Assembly (NCBI RefSeq): GCF_001458175.1
Contig: NZ_CYPW01000017.1
Coordinates: forward strand, 62,001 to 126,000
Length of the DNA stretch: 64,000 bases
Direction of reading: 5' to 3'
Source: Shimia marina
GTDB lineage: Bacteria; Pseudomonadota; Alphaproteobacteria; Rhodobacterales; Rhodobacteraceae
Part shown: piece after piece, positions 1 through 11,078 of the stretch
Numbering within the stretch: the stretch's first letter is position 1
How the letters are laid out: each line of letters begins with the position of its first letter
Position numbers and translations under genes: made by a program
The notes under the pieces: model-generated
Told to the model about the DNA's origin: nothing
Seen by the model: the letters and a program-made list of their open reading frames with translations, nothing else
The model's database searches: none

Positions 1-295
1 CCTGCGCGGGCACACCAATCTCTTTGGCCAGATCCCCATAGGTCCGCGTCTCCCCCAATGGGATTGCCAGCATCGCGTCACAGACTTTCTGCTGAAATTC
101 TGACGCCTCCACCCGCAGGGGCAAATCAAACCCGCGCACAGGGTCGTCAAAATAAGCCACCAATTGCGCCGCCGCTTCTCTTAGCAAAGGCGTGTCGCCC
201 ACACCTCCCTGCCCCCATTCAGCACGGGTGATGGCCCCGTCCTCTTCGGTCAGGGTCATCGGGCCGGTCGGGGTTTCAACGGTGGTCTGCAACAT
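1..295 (-). CDS. ogt: Methylated-DNA--protein-cysteine methyltransferase (Ogt/Ada-type), 3' part cut off by window edge
   Basis: The first 98 residues of an O6-alkylguanine-DNA alkyltransferase, which removes alkyl groups from guanine or thymine by transferring them to its own cysteine. Residues 78-90 (IPLGETRTYGDLA) match the conserved DNA-binding-helix region of the family. The stretch before it, with an acidic N-terminal domain and FDLPL near residue 58, also fits the Ogt layout. The PCHRV active-site motif would lie beyond the window edge, so catalytic competence cannot be confirmed. The start is the ATG at 293-295. The gene reads the same way as ileS but lies downstream of it, about 110 bp after the ileS stop. 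Confidence 0.88.
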   Translation of the reverse strand, partial: MLQTTVETPTGPMTLTEEDGAITRAEWGQGGVGDTPLLREAAAQLVAYFDDPVRGFDLPLRVEASEFQQKVCDAMLAIPLGETRTYGDLAKEIGVPAQ

Positions 296-406
296 GGGCG
301 CACGATGCCGCCTCCCCCGCCCGGAATCAAGGCCACAGCGCAGCTCCTATAGCCATGAAAAAGGGCGCCCAAAACCGGACGCCCTTTCGATCTCATTCGC
401 AAAGCC

Positions 407-3307
<2,901 letters not shown>

Positions 3308-3515
3308 GTGTCCGGTCCTTTTCAGGCGGTCATATTTGGAATGAGAGAGGGCGGCGCGGTCTTCCATACGCCTTGTCCCGGCGGCTCGATCAGTTAGAGC
3401 GCCGGGCTGATAATTCGAATGATAATTGCGAATATCTGCGTCATACCCGCCTTATAGGCCGCAGCACGCACAGGGTAAAGCCATAAGGACAAGGCACCCC
3501 GCCTGCCTGCGCACG

Positions 3516-3548
3516 ACAAAAAAGAGGGCACGCAATGCGTACCCTCTT
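3516..3548 (-). terminator. Rho-independent terminator downstream of the Cys-rich small gene
   Basis: On the minus strand AAGAGGG (3548-3542) pairs with CCCTCTT (3528-3522). Further inner pairs follow, and the stem runs straight into a T tract (3521-3516). It lies about 125 bp after the stop of the 65-residue gene and upstream of ileS, so it would separate those two transcripts. Confidence 0.75.
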
Positions 3549-3671
3549 CCCGCTTAAATGATTGGCTGGCTGGACCTGGCTACGTGGCTGGCGCTATGGC
3601 TGGCTGCGTTGCTGGACCTGGCTTGCTGGTCACTGTACGTAAGCGGCCCGTTCTTTCAGGCGCTCCGTGAG

Positions 3672-3869
3672 TTAAGCGGCCTGGCCTTCAAAGCTTCCGC
3701 ACCAGTCGTTGCTTTTCACAACTGGCCAATGTGCGTCGCCGTGCATTTCCTCTTCGGTGAGGAAGGTTGGCGCGCTGAAACGGCAGAGGCCACCGGTTTC
3801 TTTCGCAGAGGTTTCTTTCACAGCTGCGTTGTCAAAGAAGGCGCAAACGTTACAGGCTTTATCGGTCAT
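3672..3869 (-). CDS. Small cysteine-containing protein of unknown function
   Basis: A 65-residue cytoplasmic protein starting MTDKACNVCAFF. It has four cysteines: a CxxC near the N-terminus (Cys6, Cys9), then Cys29 and Cys57 in the C-terminal NDWCG segment. This is consistent with a small metal-binding or redox fold, but I do not recognise a characterised family. A strong ribosome-binding site (AAAGGAGAG) sits 5 bases before the ATG, and a terminator follows, so it is a real gene. It is divergent from the truncated hemoglobin gene with about 310 bp between the starts. Short GGCTGG-rich repeats flank it on both sides. Any metal or redox role is inference. Confidence 0.8.
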   Translation of the reverse strand: MTDKACNVCAFFDNAAVKETSAKETGGLCRFSAPTFLTEEEMHGDAHWPVVKSNDWCGSFEGQAA

Positions 3870-4179
3870 GGTTCTCTCCTTTTGCTGTTCAGGAAAAGAC
3901 GTGGCTGGCGTTTGGCTGGCTGGGTCCGCCTGATGGCTGATGTGTTTTCTGTCGACTCACCTGAGTGAGTTCTTGCCCTAGGCTTAGATCAGAATGATTC
4001 TAGTTTCAAGAATTTTTGTTTACTTTCAATTGGTTGATTGATTTACTCAACAACAAAATCCGAGTATTTTGCTTACCAAAAATCCGACAAAATCACTCAC
4101 ATCTGGCACCGGGTGCGACTGTCTTGCAGTTGCAAGATCTCAACCGCGATTTTAGGTAGGAAAAAAAGGAGTTCGGCAC
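3870..4179. promoter_or_regulatory. AT-rich divergent control region with palindromes
   Basis: The region between the Cys-rich gene and the hemoglobin gene is markedly AT-rich from 3968 to 4100, unlike its surroundings. It contains the perfect 11-bp palindrome AGAATGATTCT at 3991-4001, which loosely resembles the Irr-type iron control element of alphaproteobacteria. It also contains CTTGCA-GT-TGCAAG at about 4122-4135. GGCTGG repeats at 3899-3924 repeat motifs found on the other side of the small gene. Both operator assignments are tentative. Confidence 0.45.
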
Positions 4180-4587
4180 ATGGCGTCTCTGCCTCCCAAA
4201 TTTGATGTAACCCGAAATGACATCGCCCGGGTCGTGGCCGCCTTTTATGAAATGGTGCGCCAGCATCCCGGGCTTGGCCCGGTTTTCGCCGTGCATGTAG
4301 AAGATTGGCCGGGGCATGAAGCTAAAATTGTAGATTTTTGGGCCAATGCCATTCTTCATGAGCGCAGCTATGACGGCAATCCGCTTAAGGTGCACCGCGA
4401 CGCTGGCAATGTGCGCCCGGGAATGTTCGAGGCTTGGCTGGCCCTGTTTGACATGACCCTCAAACGCGAGCTCTCTGAGACACAGGCGGCGGCCTGGTCG
4501 GCCTTGGCCCATCGCATTGGCCGCAGTCTGCGCGCAGGTGTTGTGGAAAAGGTGAAAGGCCCCGGGGGCGTGCCGATCTTGCGGTGA
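4180..4587 (+). CDS. Group III truncated hemoglobin
   Basis: A 135-residue 2-over-2 globin. Typical group III features are visible: the aromatic-rich A/B region with GLGPVF at residues 31-36, W..H..KIVDFW at 43-54, YDGNP at 64-68, and the likely proximal haem ligand His72 followed by F..WL.LF at 83-90. Members of this family bind oxygen or nitric oxide and are linked to redox or nitrosative stress, which is family knowledge rather than something shown here. The start has AAAAAAAGGAG about 8 bases upstream. It is transcribed divergently from a Cys-rich protein and convergently with ycjF, whose stop lies 6 bp away. Confidence 0.9.
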   Translation: MASLPPKFDVTRNDIARVVAAFYEMVRQHPGLGPVFAVHVEDWPGHEAKIVDFWANAILHERSYDGNPLKVHRDAGNVRPGMFEAWLALFDMTLKRELSETQAAAWSALAHRIGRSLRAGVVEKVKGPGGVPILR

Positions 4588-4593
4588 GCAAGC

Positions 4594-5598
4594 TCACCTC
4601 TCTTTAGAGAACAGACCGGTCAGAGCCCGTTTCACCAGCCCCGCCACAGAGGGGCGACGCCCCTCCCCAAAAGGCAGCGGTCGGCACACCTCCATTGCAG
4701 CAACGCCAACACGCGCGGTCAAAGCGCCATTCACAATGCCTTCGCCAAACCGGCGGCTTACTTTGGCCAGCGCGCCGCCGCCCGCGATGGTCCCAATCAG
4801 ATCATCGCCCGCCGCCACAGCCCCCGTGGCCACCAGATGCGTCATCACCGCGCGAAACAGGCGCCAACTGCCCAGCGTGCCGGACCGGCCGCCATAAACC
4901 TCCGCAATCCGCCGGATCATGCGCAGATTGGACGTCAATGCCGCCACCACATCCGCTAAGGCCAGCGGCACCAAGGCGGTCACCGCCGCCACTTGCCGGG
5001 CCGCTGCCTCCACTTCACGCTGCGCGGCCTTATCCAAAGGTGCCATCAATGCGATTTCGGCCAAAGCCAGAAGAGCATCCGCATCCAGCACCTCGTCGCG
5101 CTGCCGCCTGAGACTGTCACGCCCCCAAGACAGATCTTCGCGTCCGCGATAGAACTGCAACAGCGCGTCCACAATGCTCCGCGCCTGTCCCATCTCATGG
5201 GCCTGCACTGCCGCTTCTGCACGCATCTTCAAGCCATCCACACGCTTGAGACGCGCCAAACCGGCCAGCTCCTTCAGAACAATCATCACAGCCAGCAAAA
5301 GCGCCGCCGCTCCGATCCCCATCACGGCCCATCCAAGATAGAGATTGCGCGCCACCAGCCCGGTGGCAAAATCCCAAGCCGCCATGGACACAGCCGCACT
5401 CACGAACAGCCCCACAAGCGCCCAGAACCACCGTGTCAACCGGCTGGGCCTGCGCGCTGCCAATTGCGCTGTGACCTGCATTGCCTGACCTGTCGGGGCT
5501 GGTGCCATCAGATCAGGCACCGGAGCCGCCTCTGTCACGTCGACGCCATCGTCACATTCGATCAGAACGGGCCCGGTTTTGCTTGGTTCGGAGCTCAC
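4594..5598 (-). CDS. ycjF: YcjF/DUF697-family inner-membrane protein
   Basis: A 334-residue protein of the TIGR01620/YcjF type. An acidic, proline-rich N-terminal tail is followed by two transmembrane helices at about residues 57-76 and 87-108. A C-terminal helical DUF697 region contains hydrophobic segments near 205-285. The family nearly always sits next to the YcjX GTPase-like protein, and that is the case here: its ATG overlaps the ycjX stop by 4 bp, so the two are translationally coupled. In other bacteria the pair is associated with envelope stress, but the molecular role is not settled. Confidence 0.87.
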   Translation of the reverse strand: MSSEPSKTGPVLIECDDGVDVTEAAPVPDLMAPAPTGQAMQVTAQLAARRPSRLTRWFWALVGLFVSAAVSMAAWDFATGLVARNLYLGWAVMGIGAAALLLAVMIVLKELAGLARLKRVDGLKMRAEAAVQAHEMGQARSIVDALLQFYRGREDLSWGRDSLRRQRDEVLDADALLALAEIALMAPLDKAAQREVEAAARQVAAVTALVPLALADVVAALTSNLRMIRRIAEVYGGRSGTLGSWRLFRAVMTHLVATGAVAAGDDLIGTIAGGGALAKVSRRFGEGIVNGALTARVGVAAMEVCRPLPFGEGRRPSVAGLVKRALTGLFSKER

Positions 5599-7007
5599 AG
5601 CATATCTCCAATCAAAAACTGCGCCGCGCGGTCCACGCGGATATGTGGCGGGCCGCTCCCGGGGCGCAATGTGTTGGCGGCGGGGGCAAACTTCATCACC
5701 TGATAGTCGTCATCCAGCCACTTGGCTGCACCAGAGCGGGCCGCATTGAGCAGGACCGTCGGGTCCTCTGGCAAGTGACCGGGATAAAAGGCCGCCTGCC
5801 GTCGATCCGCCAGCAACTGTCCGCGCACACAGTCCAACTGACGCCCTTCATGAACCACCGTTTCCTCCACCGTGGTGCGCAGCGAGGCAAGCGACAGGGC
5901 GTCGGTCTTGGCCCCAGCAAACTGCGCGCGATCTGCGGCCTCACGCGTCAGCGCCTGCATGATATTGGTCAACTGCGGATGCTGACGATGGTGCAGGTGA
6001 TCCGCTTTGGTGGCCGCAAAGAGGATTTTCTCCACCCGTTTGCCCCGCAGCAACCTTGCAAGAAAGGCGTTCCGCCCCGGGCGAAAAGCGGCGAGCGTGT
6101 CGGCCAGACCAGCACGCATGTCTTCCACAGCTTGCGGTCCGGCATGAATGGCCCCCAGCACATCGACCAGCACCACCTGCCGGTCGATGCGCGCGAAATG
6201 GTCGCGGAAAAATGGCTTCACCACCTGTGCCTTATAGGCTTCAAAGCGTTTTTCAAACACCCGCCACAACGATCCGCGCTGCGCTTTGCCCGCCTCAGGC
6301 AAAGGCGCAAATGTCAAAACAGGCGATCCGGCCAGATCGCCGGGCAGCAAAAACCGCCCCGGTGTACAATCTGAAAACCCGGCCTCACGCGCCGCCTGCA
6401 AATAGGTGGTAAACTGCGCCGCCAGCGCCTGTGCCTGCGGCTCTGACAGCGGGGCCAGCACATCCGTGTCGCGCAGCAGCTCATGATAGCCGCGGGCAAG
6501 ATCCCGCCCCTCGGTGCGCGCCAGCACCTCGCGGCTCCAAGTGGCAAAGCTCTTGTCCATCAGCCCCAGATCCAGAAGCCATTCACCGGGATAATCCACA
6601 ATATCCAGATGCACGGTGCGCGGCCCCTGAAAACCGGACAACAGCCCATTGGGACGCACCCGCAAGGACACGCGCAACTCGCTGATCGCGCGCGTGCTGT
6701 CTGGCCAGACCGGCGCGCTGCCCGTCATGGCCGCCAAATGGCGCTCATAGTCAAAGCGCGGCACAAGATCATCTGGCTGTGGCTGTAAAAACGCTGCCTC
6801 AATCCGCCCTTCTGCACAGGCGGCAAGCTGTGGCATCCGTCCCCTGTCCAGGAGATTGGCCACCAAGGAGGTGATAAAGACCGTCTTGCCAGACCGCGCG
6901 AGCCCCGTAACGCCCAGACGGATCACCGGATCAAACGCCCCCGTCACCGTCTCTGTGACTGTTTCAATCTGGCGCGCCAGACCCTCTGCAACTGTGGAAA
7001 TGACCAA
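5595..7007 (-). CDS. ycjX: YcjX/DUF463-family P-loop protein
   Basis: A 470-residue GTPase-like protein of the YcjX family. The Walker A motif GLARSGKT is at residues 35-42, preceded by the [10 protein letters not shown] strand. [14 protein letters not shown] segment acts as the Walker B/switch region, and ATKADHLH supplies the base-specificity motif. The frame remains open far upstream, but family alignment points to a start near [13 protein letters not shown]. The best candidate is a TTG at 7005-7007 with AAAGGGG 8 bases before it. It forms a coupled operon with ycjF (4-bp overlap) and is divergent from truA. Confidence 0.88.
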   Translation of the reverse strand: MVISTVAEGLARQIETVTETVTGAFDPVIRLGVTGLARSGKTVFITSLVANLLDRGRMPQLAACAEGRIEAAFLQPQPDDLVPRFDYERHLAAMTGSAPVWPDSTRAISELRVSLRVRPNGLLSGFQGPRTVHLDIVDYPGEWLLDLGLMDKSFATWSREVLARTEGRDLARGYHELLRDTDVLAPLSEPQAQALAAQFTTYLQAAREAGFSDCTPGRFLLPGDLAGSPVLTFAPLPEAGKAQRGSLWRVFEKRFEAYKAQVVKPFFRDHFARIDRQVVLVDVLGAIHAGPQAVEDMRAGLADTLAAFRPGRNAFLARLLRGKRVEKILFAATKADHLHHRQHPQLTNIMQALTREAADRAQFAGAKTDALSLASLRTTVEETVVHEGRQLDCVRGQLLADRRQAAFYPGHLPEDPTVLLNAARSGAAKWLDDDYQVMKFAPAANTLRPGSGPPHIRVDRAAQFLIGDML

Positions 7008-7154
7008 TTGTGGCCCCTTTGCCTGCTTCAAACAGAACCTAAGCCCGCCGCCGGGGCATTTCCAGTGGGGACAATAGCGCCAAATTTCCCCGCCACTGCC
7101 CCAGCGCAAAACCGCGCTCTTCAAATTGCTGTGGCAATCGGCTACCTGAGGCGC

Positions 7155-7919
7155 ATGCCCAGATATGCTCTTCAAGTTGAATACCACGGTGCCCCCTTTG
7201 CAGGCTGGCAGCGACAGGCCGATCAGCCCTCTGTACAGGGGGCCATCGAGGCGGCGCTGGCCAAGCTTGAGCAACGCGCCCACACCATCGCGGCCGCCGG
7301 TCGCACAGATGCGGGCGTGCATGGCCTGGCACAGGTGGCCCATTGCGACATGGAGAACGACTGGGATCCATTCCGGCTGTCCGAAGCGCTGAATTTTCAG
7401 CTCAAACCCGCGCCCGTTGCCATTGTGAACTGCGCGAAGGTGGCTGACGACTGGCACGCCCGGTTTTCCGCCACTGAGCGGCGCTATCTGTTTCGCATCC
7501 TGATGCGGCGGGCACCCGCCACCCATCAGGCTGGCCTCGTATGGCAGGTGAAACACGATCTGGACGTTGCGGCCATGCAAGCGGGCGCGGATCACCTGAT
7601 TGGCAACCATGATTTCACCACCTTCCGCAGCTCGATCTGTCAGGCGGCCAGCCCGCAGAAAACGCTTGATGAGCTCAGAGTTGAGCAAGTCGACGGTTTT
7701 GGCGGGCCGGAGATCCGCTTCCATGTGCGTGCGCGCTCTTTCCTGCATAATCAGGTGCGCAGTTTTGTCGGCACGCTTGAGCGCGTGGGCGCAGGAGGCT
7801 GGCAACCGGAGGACGTGGCACAGGCCCTGCAGGCCCGCGACCGCGCCGCCTGTGGCCCGGTCTGTCCCCCACAGGGGCTCTATCTGGCCGGGGTCACCTA
7901 TCCGGATGCACCGTTCTAA
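7155..7919 (+). CDS. truA: tRNA pseudouridine(38-40) synthase
   Basis: A 254-residue TruA, which isomerises uridine to pseudouridine at positions 38-40 of the tRNA anticodon arm. The catalytic aspartate is Asp52 in GRTDAGVHG (residues 49-57). RRYLFRILM and [13 protein letters not shown] are further conserved family segments. The chosen ATG at 7155 gives the usual [12 protein letters not shown] beginning. The open frame extends about 50 codons upstream but crosses the ycjX promoter region. A short GAGG precedes the start. A GC-rich hairpin about 80 bp after the stop may end the transcript. Confidence 0.94.
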   Translation: MPRYALQVEYHGAPFAGWQRQADQPSVQGAIEAALAKLEQRAHTIAAAGRTDAGVHGLAQVAHCDMENDWDPFRLSEALNFQLKPAPVAIVNCAKVADDWHARFSATERRYLFRILMRRAPATHQAGLVWQVKHDLDVAAMQAGADHLIGNHDFTTFRSSICQAASPQKTLDELRVEQVDGFGGPEIRFHVRARSFLHNQVRSFVGTLERVGAGGWQPEDVAQALQARDRAACGPVCPPQGLYLAGVTYPDAPF

Positions 7920-8000
7920 GGGCCTTTCACCCGCGCGATGTTTATGGCGCCAAGCAGGGCTCCCGCACCAAAGCGCTCATCACAGATGAGGCTTTCGCTT

Positions 8001-8037
8001 GGGCCCGGCTCAGCTGCGCTGAGCCTGTGCCCATTTT
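8001..8037 (+). terminator. Possible terminator after truA
   Basis: GGCTCAG-CTGCG-CTGAGCC forms a perfect 7-bp stem (8007-8025), flanked by outer GGGC/GCCC pairs and followed by ATTTTG. The T tract is short, so termination is plausible but not strong. Confidence 0.45.
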
Positions 8038-8168
8038 GCACCCAGAGGAAAAACCCGCGACCGCCCATAAAACAAGGCCACCAAGGAAATTGACCATAGG
8101 TCAACCCTTGACGTTCTGTTCAAAAATAAGGCTAGCTGCGCGCCACCAGAACCACTCAAGGCCCAGTT

Positions 8169-9290
8169 ATGTTTAAGCCCGCGATCACCGGAACCGGTGT
8201 CTTCACACCTGAGAACATCATCACCAATGACGAGCTGGTCGCCAGCTTCAACGCCTACGCCGACAAAATGAACGCAGTGAACGCCAAGGCCATTGACGCC
8301 GGCGAGATGGCGCCCCTGCAACATTCCTCCAGCGAATTCATTGTCAAAGCCTCCGGCATCGAACAACGGCACGTGCTGGACAAAGAAGGCGTCCTCAATC
8401 CCGATGTGATGCACCCGCAACTGCGCCAGCGGGACGATGATGAGCCCGGTGTGATGACCGAAATGGCACTGGACGCCTGTAAAAAGGCACTGGCTCAGGC
8501 ACAGGTGGAGGCGTCAGAGATCGATCTGGTGATCTGCGCCGCCTCCAACATGGAGCGGGCCTATCCGGCTATTGCCATTGAAATTCAAAAAGAATTGGGG
8601 GCGGGCGGCTTTGCCTTTGACATGAACGTCGCTTGCTCCTCTGCCACCTTCGGCATTCAGGCTGCGGCAGATATGGTGCGCGCGGGCTCTGTGCGCAAAG
8701 CCATTGTGGTCAACCCGGAAATCTGTTCCGGCCACCTGGAATGGCGCGATCGTGACTGTCACTTCATCTTTGGGGATGTGGCCACAGCCTCGGTGATTGA
8801 GCGCAGCGAAGACGCCAAAGGCGCGCATTTCGAAATCATCTCCACCCGCTGTGCGACGCAATTCTCCAACAACATCCGCAACAACAACGGATTCCTGCGC
8901 CGCTCACGCCCGGACGGGGTGATCGACCGCCGCGATATGCAGTTCATGCAAAACGGGCGCAAAGTGTTCAAAGAGGTGGTGCCCATGGTCTCCACCCATA
9001 TGCTGTCCCATATCGCAGAGGAGGGCATCAGCGCTGATCAACTGAGCCGCCTCTGGCTGCATCAGGCCAACAAATCCATGAATGATTTCATTGGCAAAAA
9101 GGTGCTGGGACGCACACCCGAAGACGGGGAGCAGCCCAACATTCTGCAAGACTATGCCAATACATCATCCGCAGGATCCATCATCGCCTTCTCCAAATTT
9201 TCAGACGACCTCACTCCCGGCGACTATGGCGTGATCTGTTCCTTTGGCGCCGGATATTCGGTTGGTTCGGTCCTGCTAAAGCGCCGCTGA
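8169..9290 (+). CDS. Beta-ketoacyl-ACP synthase III-like thiolase-fold enzyme
   Basis: A 373-residue FabH-like condensing enzyme. The catalytic triad is visible: Cys156 in NVACSSATFG, His298 in LWLHQAN and Asn331 in DYANTSSAGS. It is longer than housekeeping FabH (about 320 residues) because of an inserted, charged segment at roughly 28-92. It is therefore probably a specialised paralogue using an unusual acyl primer or doing a side reaction, rather than the main initiator of fatty acid synthesis. No plsX, acpP or other fab gene is adjacent. An AAGG precedes the ATG by about 7 bases, and a strong hairpin follows the stop. The substrate cannot be deduced. Confidence 0.87.
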   Translation: MFKPAITGTGVFTPENIITNDELVASFNAYADKMNAVNAKAIDAGEMAPLQHSSSEFIVKASGIEQRHVLDKEGVLNPDVMHPQLRQRDDDEPGVMTEMALDACKKALAQAQVEASEIDLVICAASNMERAYPAIAIEIQKELGAGGFAFDMNVACSSATFGIQAAADMVRAGSVRKAIVVNPEICSGHLEWRDRDCHFIFGDVATASVIERSEDAKGAHFEIISTRCATQFSNNIRNNNGFLRRSRPDGVIDRRDMQFMQNGRKVFKEVVPMVSTHMLSHIAEEGISADQLSRLWLHQANKSMNDFIGKKVLGRTPEDGEQPNILQDYANTSSAGSIIAFSKFSDDLTPGDYGVICSFGAGYSVGSVLLKRR

Positions 9291-9321
9291 TCCAGTCACA
9301 TTTGGTCACAATGATTCGAGT

Positions 9322-9346
9322 GTGCCGGGGCTGAAGCCCCTGGCAC
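9322..9346 (+). terminator. Strong hairpin after the ketoacyl synthase gene
   Basis: GTGCCGGGGC pairs with GCCCCTGGCAC around a TGAA tetraloop, giving a 10-bp GC-rich stem with one wobble pair, 32 bp after the stop. No clear T run follows, so it may act as an mRNA-end stabiliser or a factor-assisted terminator. Confidence 0.5.
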
Positions 9347-9386
9347 CTATCATTTATGACAGTTGAAATTCAAAAAACTGTTAAAA

Positions 9387-9415
9387 TTGACAGCTTTGTT
9401 AACCTAACTTTCTAA
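9387..9415 (+). promoter_or_regulatory. Sigma-70-type promoter for the downstream RNA
   Basis: TTGACA (9387-9392) is separated by 17 bases from TTCTAA (9410-9415), within an AT-rich stretch. This predicts a transcription start near 9422 on the plus strand. The spacing and the perfect -35 hexamer make it one of the best-looking promoters in the window, and no coding sequence follows it. Confidence 0.6.
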
Positions 9416-9421
9416 AGTCCT

Positions 9422-9653
9422 GACACAAAACTCCCCATCACGATGGGCTACCATCATAGGTGGATGGAGCTGTTGTCTCATCGTGGCGCTACCCCAGGTG
9501 TCCTGAGACAACAGGTTCGAGGCGCGATTTCCGCAAATCCCCGTCCGCTCTGTGCTGTCCCGTACAGAGGTTTCAATGCACACCCGTGCACAAATATTCC
9601 CGTAGGTCATTTTATGATGCAAGGGTGTTCTGGCTTCCAGAACACCCTTATTT
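9422..9653 (+). ncRNA. Candidate structured non-coding RNA of unknown family
   Basis: A roughly 230-nt plus-strand stretch lies between the promoter at 9387-9415 and a terminator-like 13-bp perfect hairpin at 9621-9649 (AAGGGTGTTCTGG / CCAGAACACCCTT) followed by TTATTT. Between them are four more hairpins: CCCAT-CACG-ATGGG (9434-9447), an 11-bp perfect stem CTGTTGTCTCA / TGAGACAACAG (9470-9514), CTCTGT / ACAGAG (9548-9569) and TGCAC-ACCC-GTGCA (9577-9590). No plus-strand reading frame starts and stops inside it. It does not look like tmRNA, 6S RNA, SRP RNA or RNase P. It sits between convergent genes, so it is not a leader. Expression is inferred. Confidence 0.5.
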
Positions 9654-9704
9654 CATGCACGTCTCACATCGCGGTTTTGGCAGCCTTCAAGACCCTAGCA
9701 AAGA

Positions 9705-10580
9705 TCAGTCTTTTCTGTACCGGAAAGTGCTGCCATGCGGCACGCCCATTTCCACCAAAACGCCGCCAACTTTTTGGTTCATCCGATGCAGGGGGTCCTG
9801 CACCAGCCCAACACTCATGGCCAGCGCTGCCAGATCCGCCCTGTTGGCCAAACCAGTCTTGGCCAACAGGTTGTTCATCCGCTGACGCACCGCAGAAACC
9901 GAAATCTCAAGCTGTTCGGCAATCACCTTGTCCTGCAGGCCAGCTCCAATCATCTCAAGCAATTCCCGCTGCTTGTCAGAGATGCTGTTACGCTGTGTAA
10001 ACTCGGCGGCAAAATGGGTCTGATATCGCTGATGCCCCATCATCGCCACCGCGTTGAGCACCCAGCCATGGGTCTGAATGATGTGGCGCATTTCGCGCTT
10101 TGAGTGGTCCCCACAGAAGGTGATCAGAGCAGCCTGCGGCGGCGCATGCAGGCGCAAAGGCACAGAAAACCCCGCCCTCAGTCCCCGCTCGGCGGCTTCG
10201 CGCAACACCGCATGCCGAGCTTCGGGCATATGATGATACTCATCGACAAACTCCAATCCGACAGCAATAGGGGTCAGATGATGCACCGCATGCGTGCGAA
10301 AATAGCTCCATTTGGCCACATCCGGATCTTCGTTAAAGGTGTTCAACCACGTGCTGTCATAGGAGGTCCGAATAAAAAGCGTGCGTTTCCAATTGGCAAA
10401 GTTATCTGCACAAATAAAATCGATGTAGGGCAGATTGAGTGCGCGCCCCACCTCCACAATCAAACCCCACACTTCCGCAGAGCTCTGTGTGGCTTCGAGA
10501 TCTGTCAAAAACCCCTGCAACAGATCAGGGGTATGTCGCTCGGCCGCCAGCAACGGCCGTCGCTGGCGTGGCCCCGCCAT
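9705..10580 (-). CDS. LuxR-type transcriptional regulator with autoinducer-binding-like domain
   Basis: A 291-residue regulator with an N-terminal autoinducer-binding-type sensor domain (about 20-180) and a LuxR helix-turn-helix at about 195-255 (LLEMIGAGLQDKVIAEQLEI, then VSAVRQRMNNLLAKTGLANR). About 35 residues follow the HTH, a longer tail than usual. In the ligand pocket the usual W-x3-Y-x8-D pattern reads W-x3-F-x8-W, so binding of a standard acyl-homoserine lactone is doubtful. No luxI synthase is present in the window. It starts 3 bp after the stop of the HTH gene upstream, so the two form an operon. A terminator-like hairpin and a candidate RNA on the opposite strand follow it. Confidence 0.84.
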   Translation of the reverse strand: MAGPRQRRPLLAAERHTPDLLQGFLTDLEATQSSAEVWGLIVEVGRALNLPYIDFICADNFANWKRTLFIRTSYDSTWLNTFNEDPDVAKWSYFRTHAVHHLTPIAVGLEFVDEYHHMPEARHAVLREAAERGLRAGFSVPLRLHAPPQAALITFCGDHSKREMRHIIQTHGWVLNAVAMMGHQRYQTHFAAEFTQRNSISDKQRELLEMIGAGLQDKVIAEQLEISVSAVRQRMNNLLAKTGLANRADLAALAMSVGLVQDPLHRMNQKVGGVLVEMGVPHGSTFRYRKD

Positions 10581-10583
10581 GGC

Positions 10584-11063
10584 TTAAACGGATTCCTCTT
10601 CCAGATGCAGCTTCATGTCCACCAGGACCCGCTGCAGCGCCACCGTCTCCTGCAAAAGCCGCTTGGCCTCCGCAACCGTGATGATCCCATCTTCGATGGA
10701 TTGATTGTATTCCGCCATCAACATGGCAAAGCGCTGACTGAGAGCAATGACATCTGAATTCACGCCGCCCTTGTCGTCAGAGTTGCGGCGACGCCCCTCA
10801 AGGTTGAGCGAATTTCCGCGCAACTCGGCCAGTGCGGCCGTCACATGCGGGTAAGAGGCCGCCTCTTCCAGCGCCGCCACCGCATCAATTGGCATGAACC
10901 GATCCGCATGTTCGTCGTGGGTGGAATAATAGCGTCCCAATGTCGCCTTGGATTTCCCTGTCAGCGCACAGGCCGCTTCAATACCTACGTCCTTGACCAA
11001 AGCCTCAGAATGCTTCTTCAGATAGCTGTCCACCACGGTCATGCACTTGTCCCAACTTCTCAT
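10584..11063 (-). CDS. Small helix-turn-helix protein, resembles phage CII-type regulators
   Basis: A 159-residue protein. Residues about 26-48 (VGIEAACALTGKSKATLGRY) read as a helix-turn-helix, and a C-terminal helical region at about 100-159 could oligomerise. It resembles short proteins annotated as phage regulatory CII-like, but I cannot name a family with certainty. The ATG at 11061-11063 has GAGG 9 bases before it; an internal ATG at codon 8 is the alternative start. Repeated ATGGGAAA motifs lie directly upstream. It is the first gene of an operon with the LuxR-type regulator, suggesting joint control of the same targets. Confidence 0.72.
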   Translation of the reverse strand: MRSWDKCMTVVDSYLKKHSEALVKDVGIEAACALTGKSKATLGRYYSTHDEHADRFMPIDAVAALEEAASYPHVTAALAELRGNSLNLEGRRRNSDDKGGVNSDVIALSQRFAMLMAEYNQSIEDGIITVAEAKRLLQETVALQRVLVDMKLHLEEESV

Positions 11064-11078
11064 TATTGCTGCACCTCT

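Noticed and set aside
3408-3436. A Fur-like array of GATAAT hexamers upstream of ileS
   Set aside because: GATAATTCGAAT-GATAATTGCG only loosely fits the Fur box, and ileS is not an expected Fur target. It is most likely just an AT-rich promoter.
9511-9525. A T-arm-like GGTTCGA suggesting a tRNA
   Set aside because: No acceptor, anticodon or D-arm can be folded around it; it lies in the 3' flank of the 11-bp stem of the candidate RNA.
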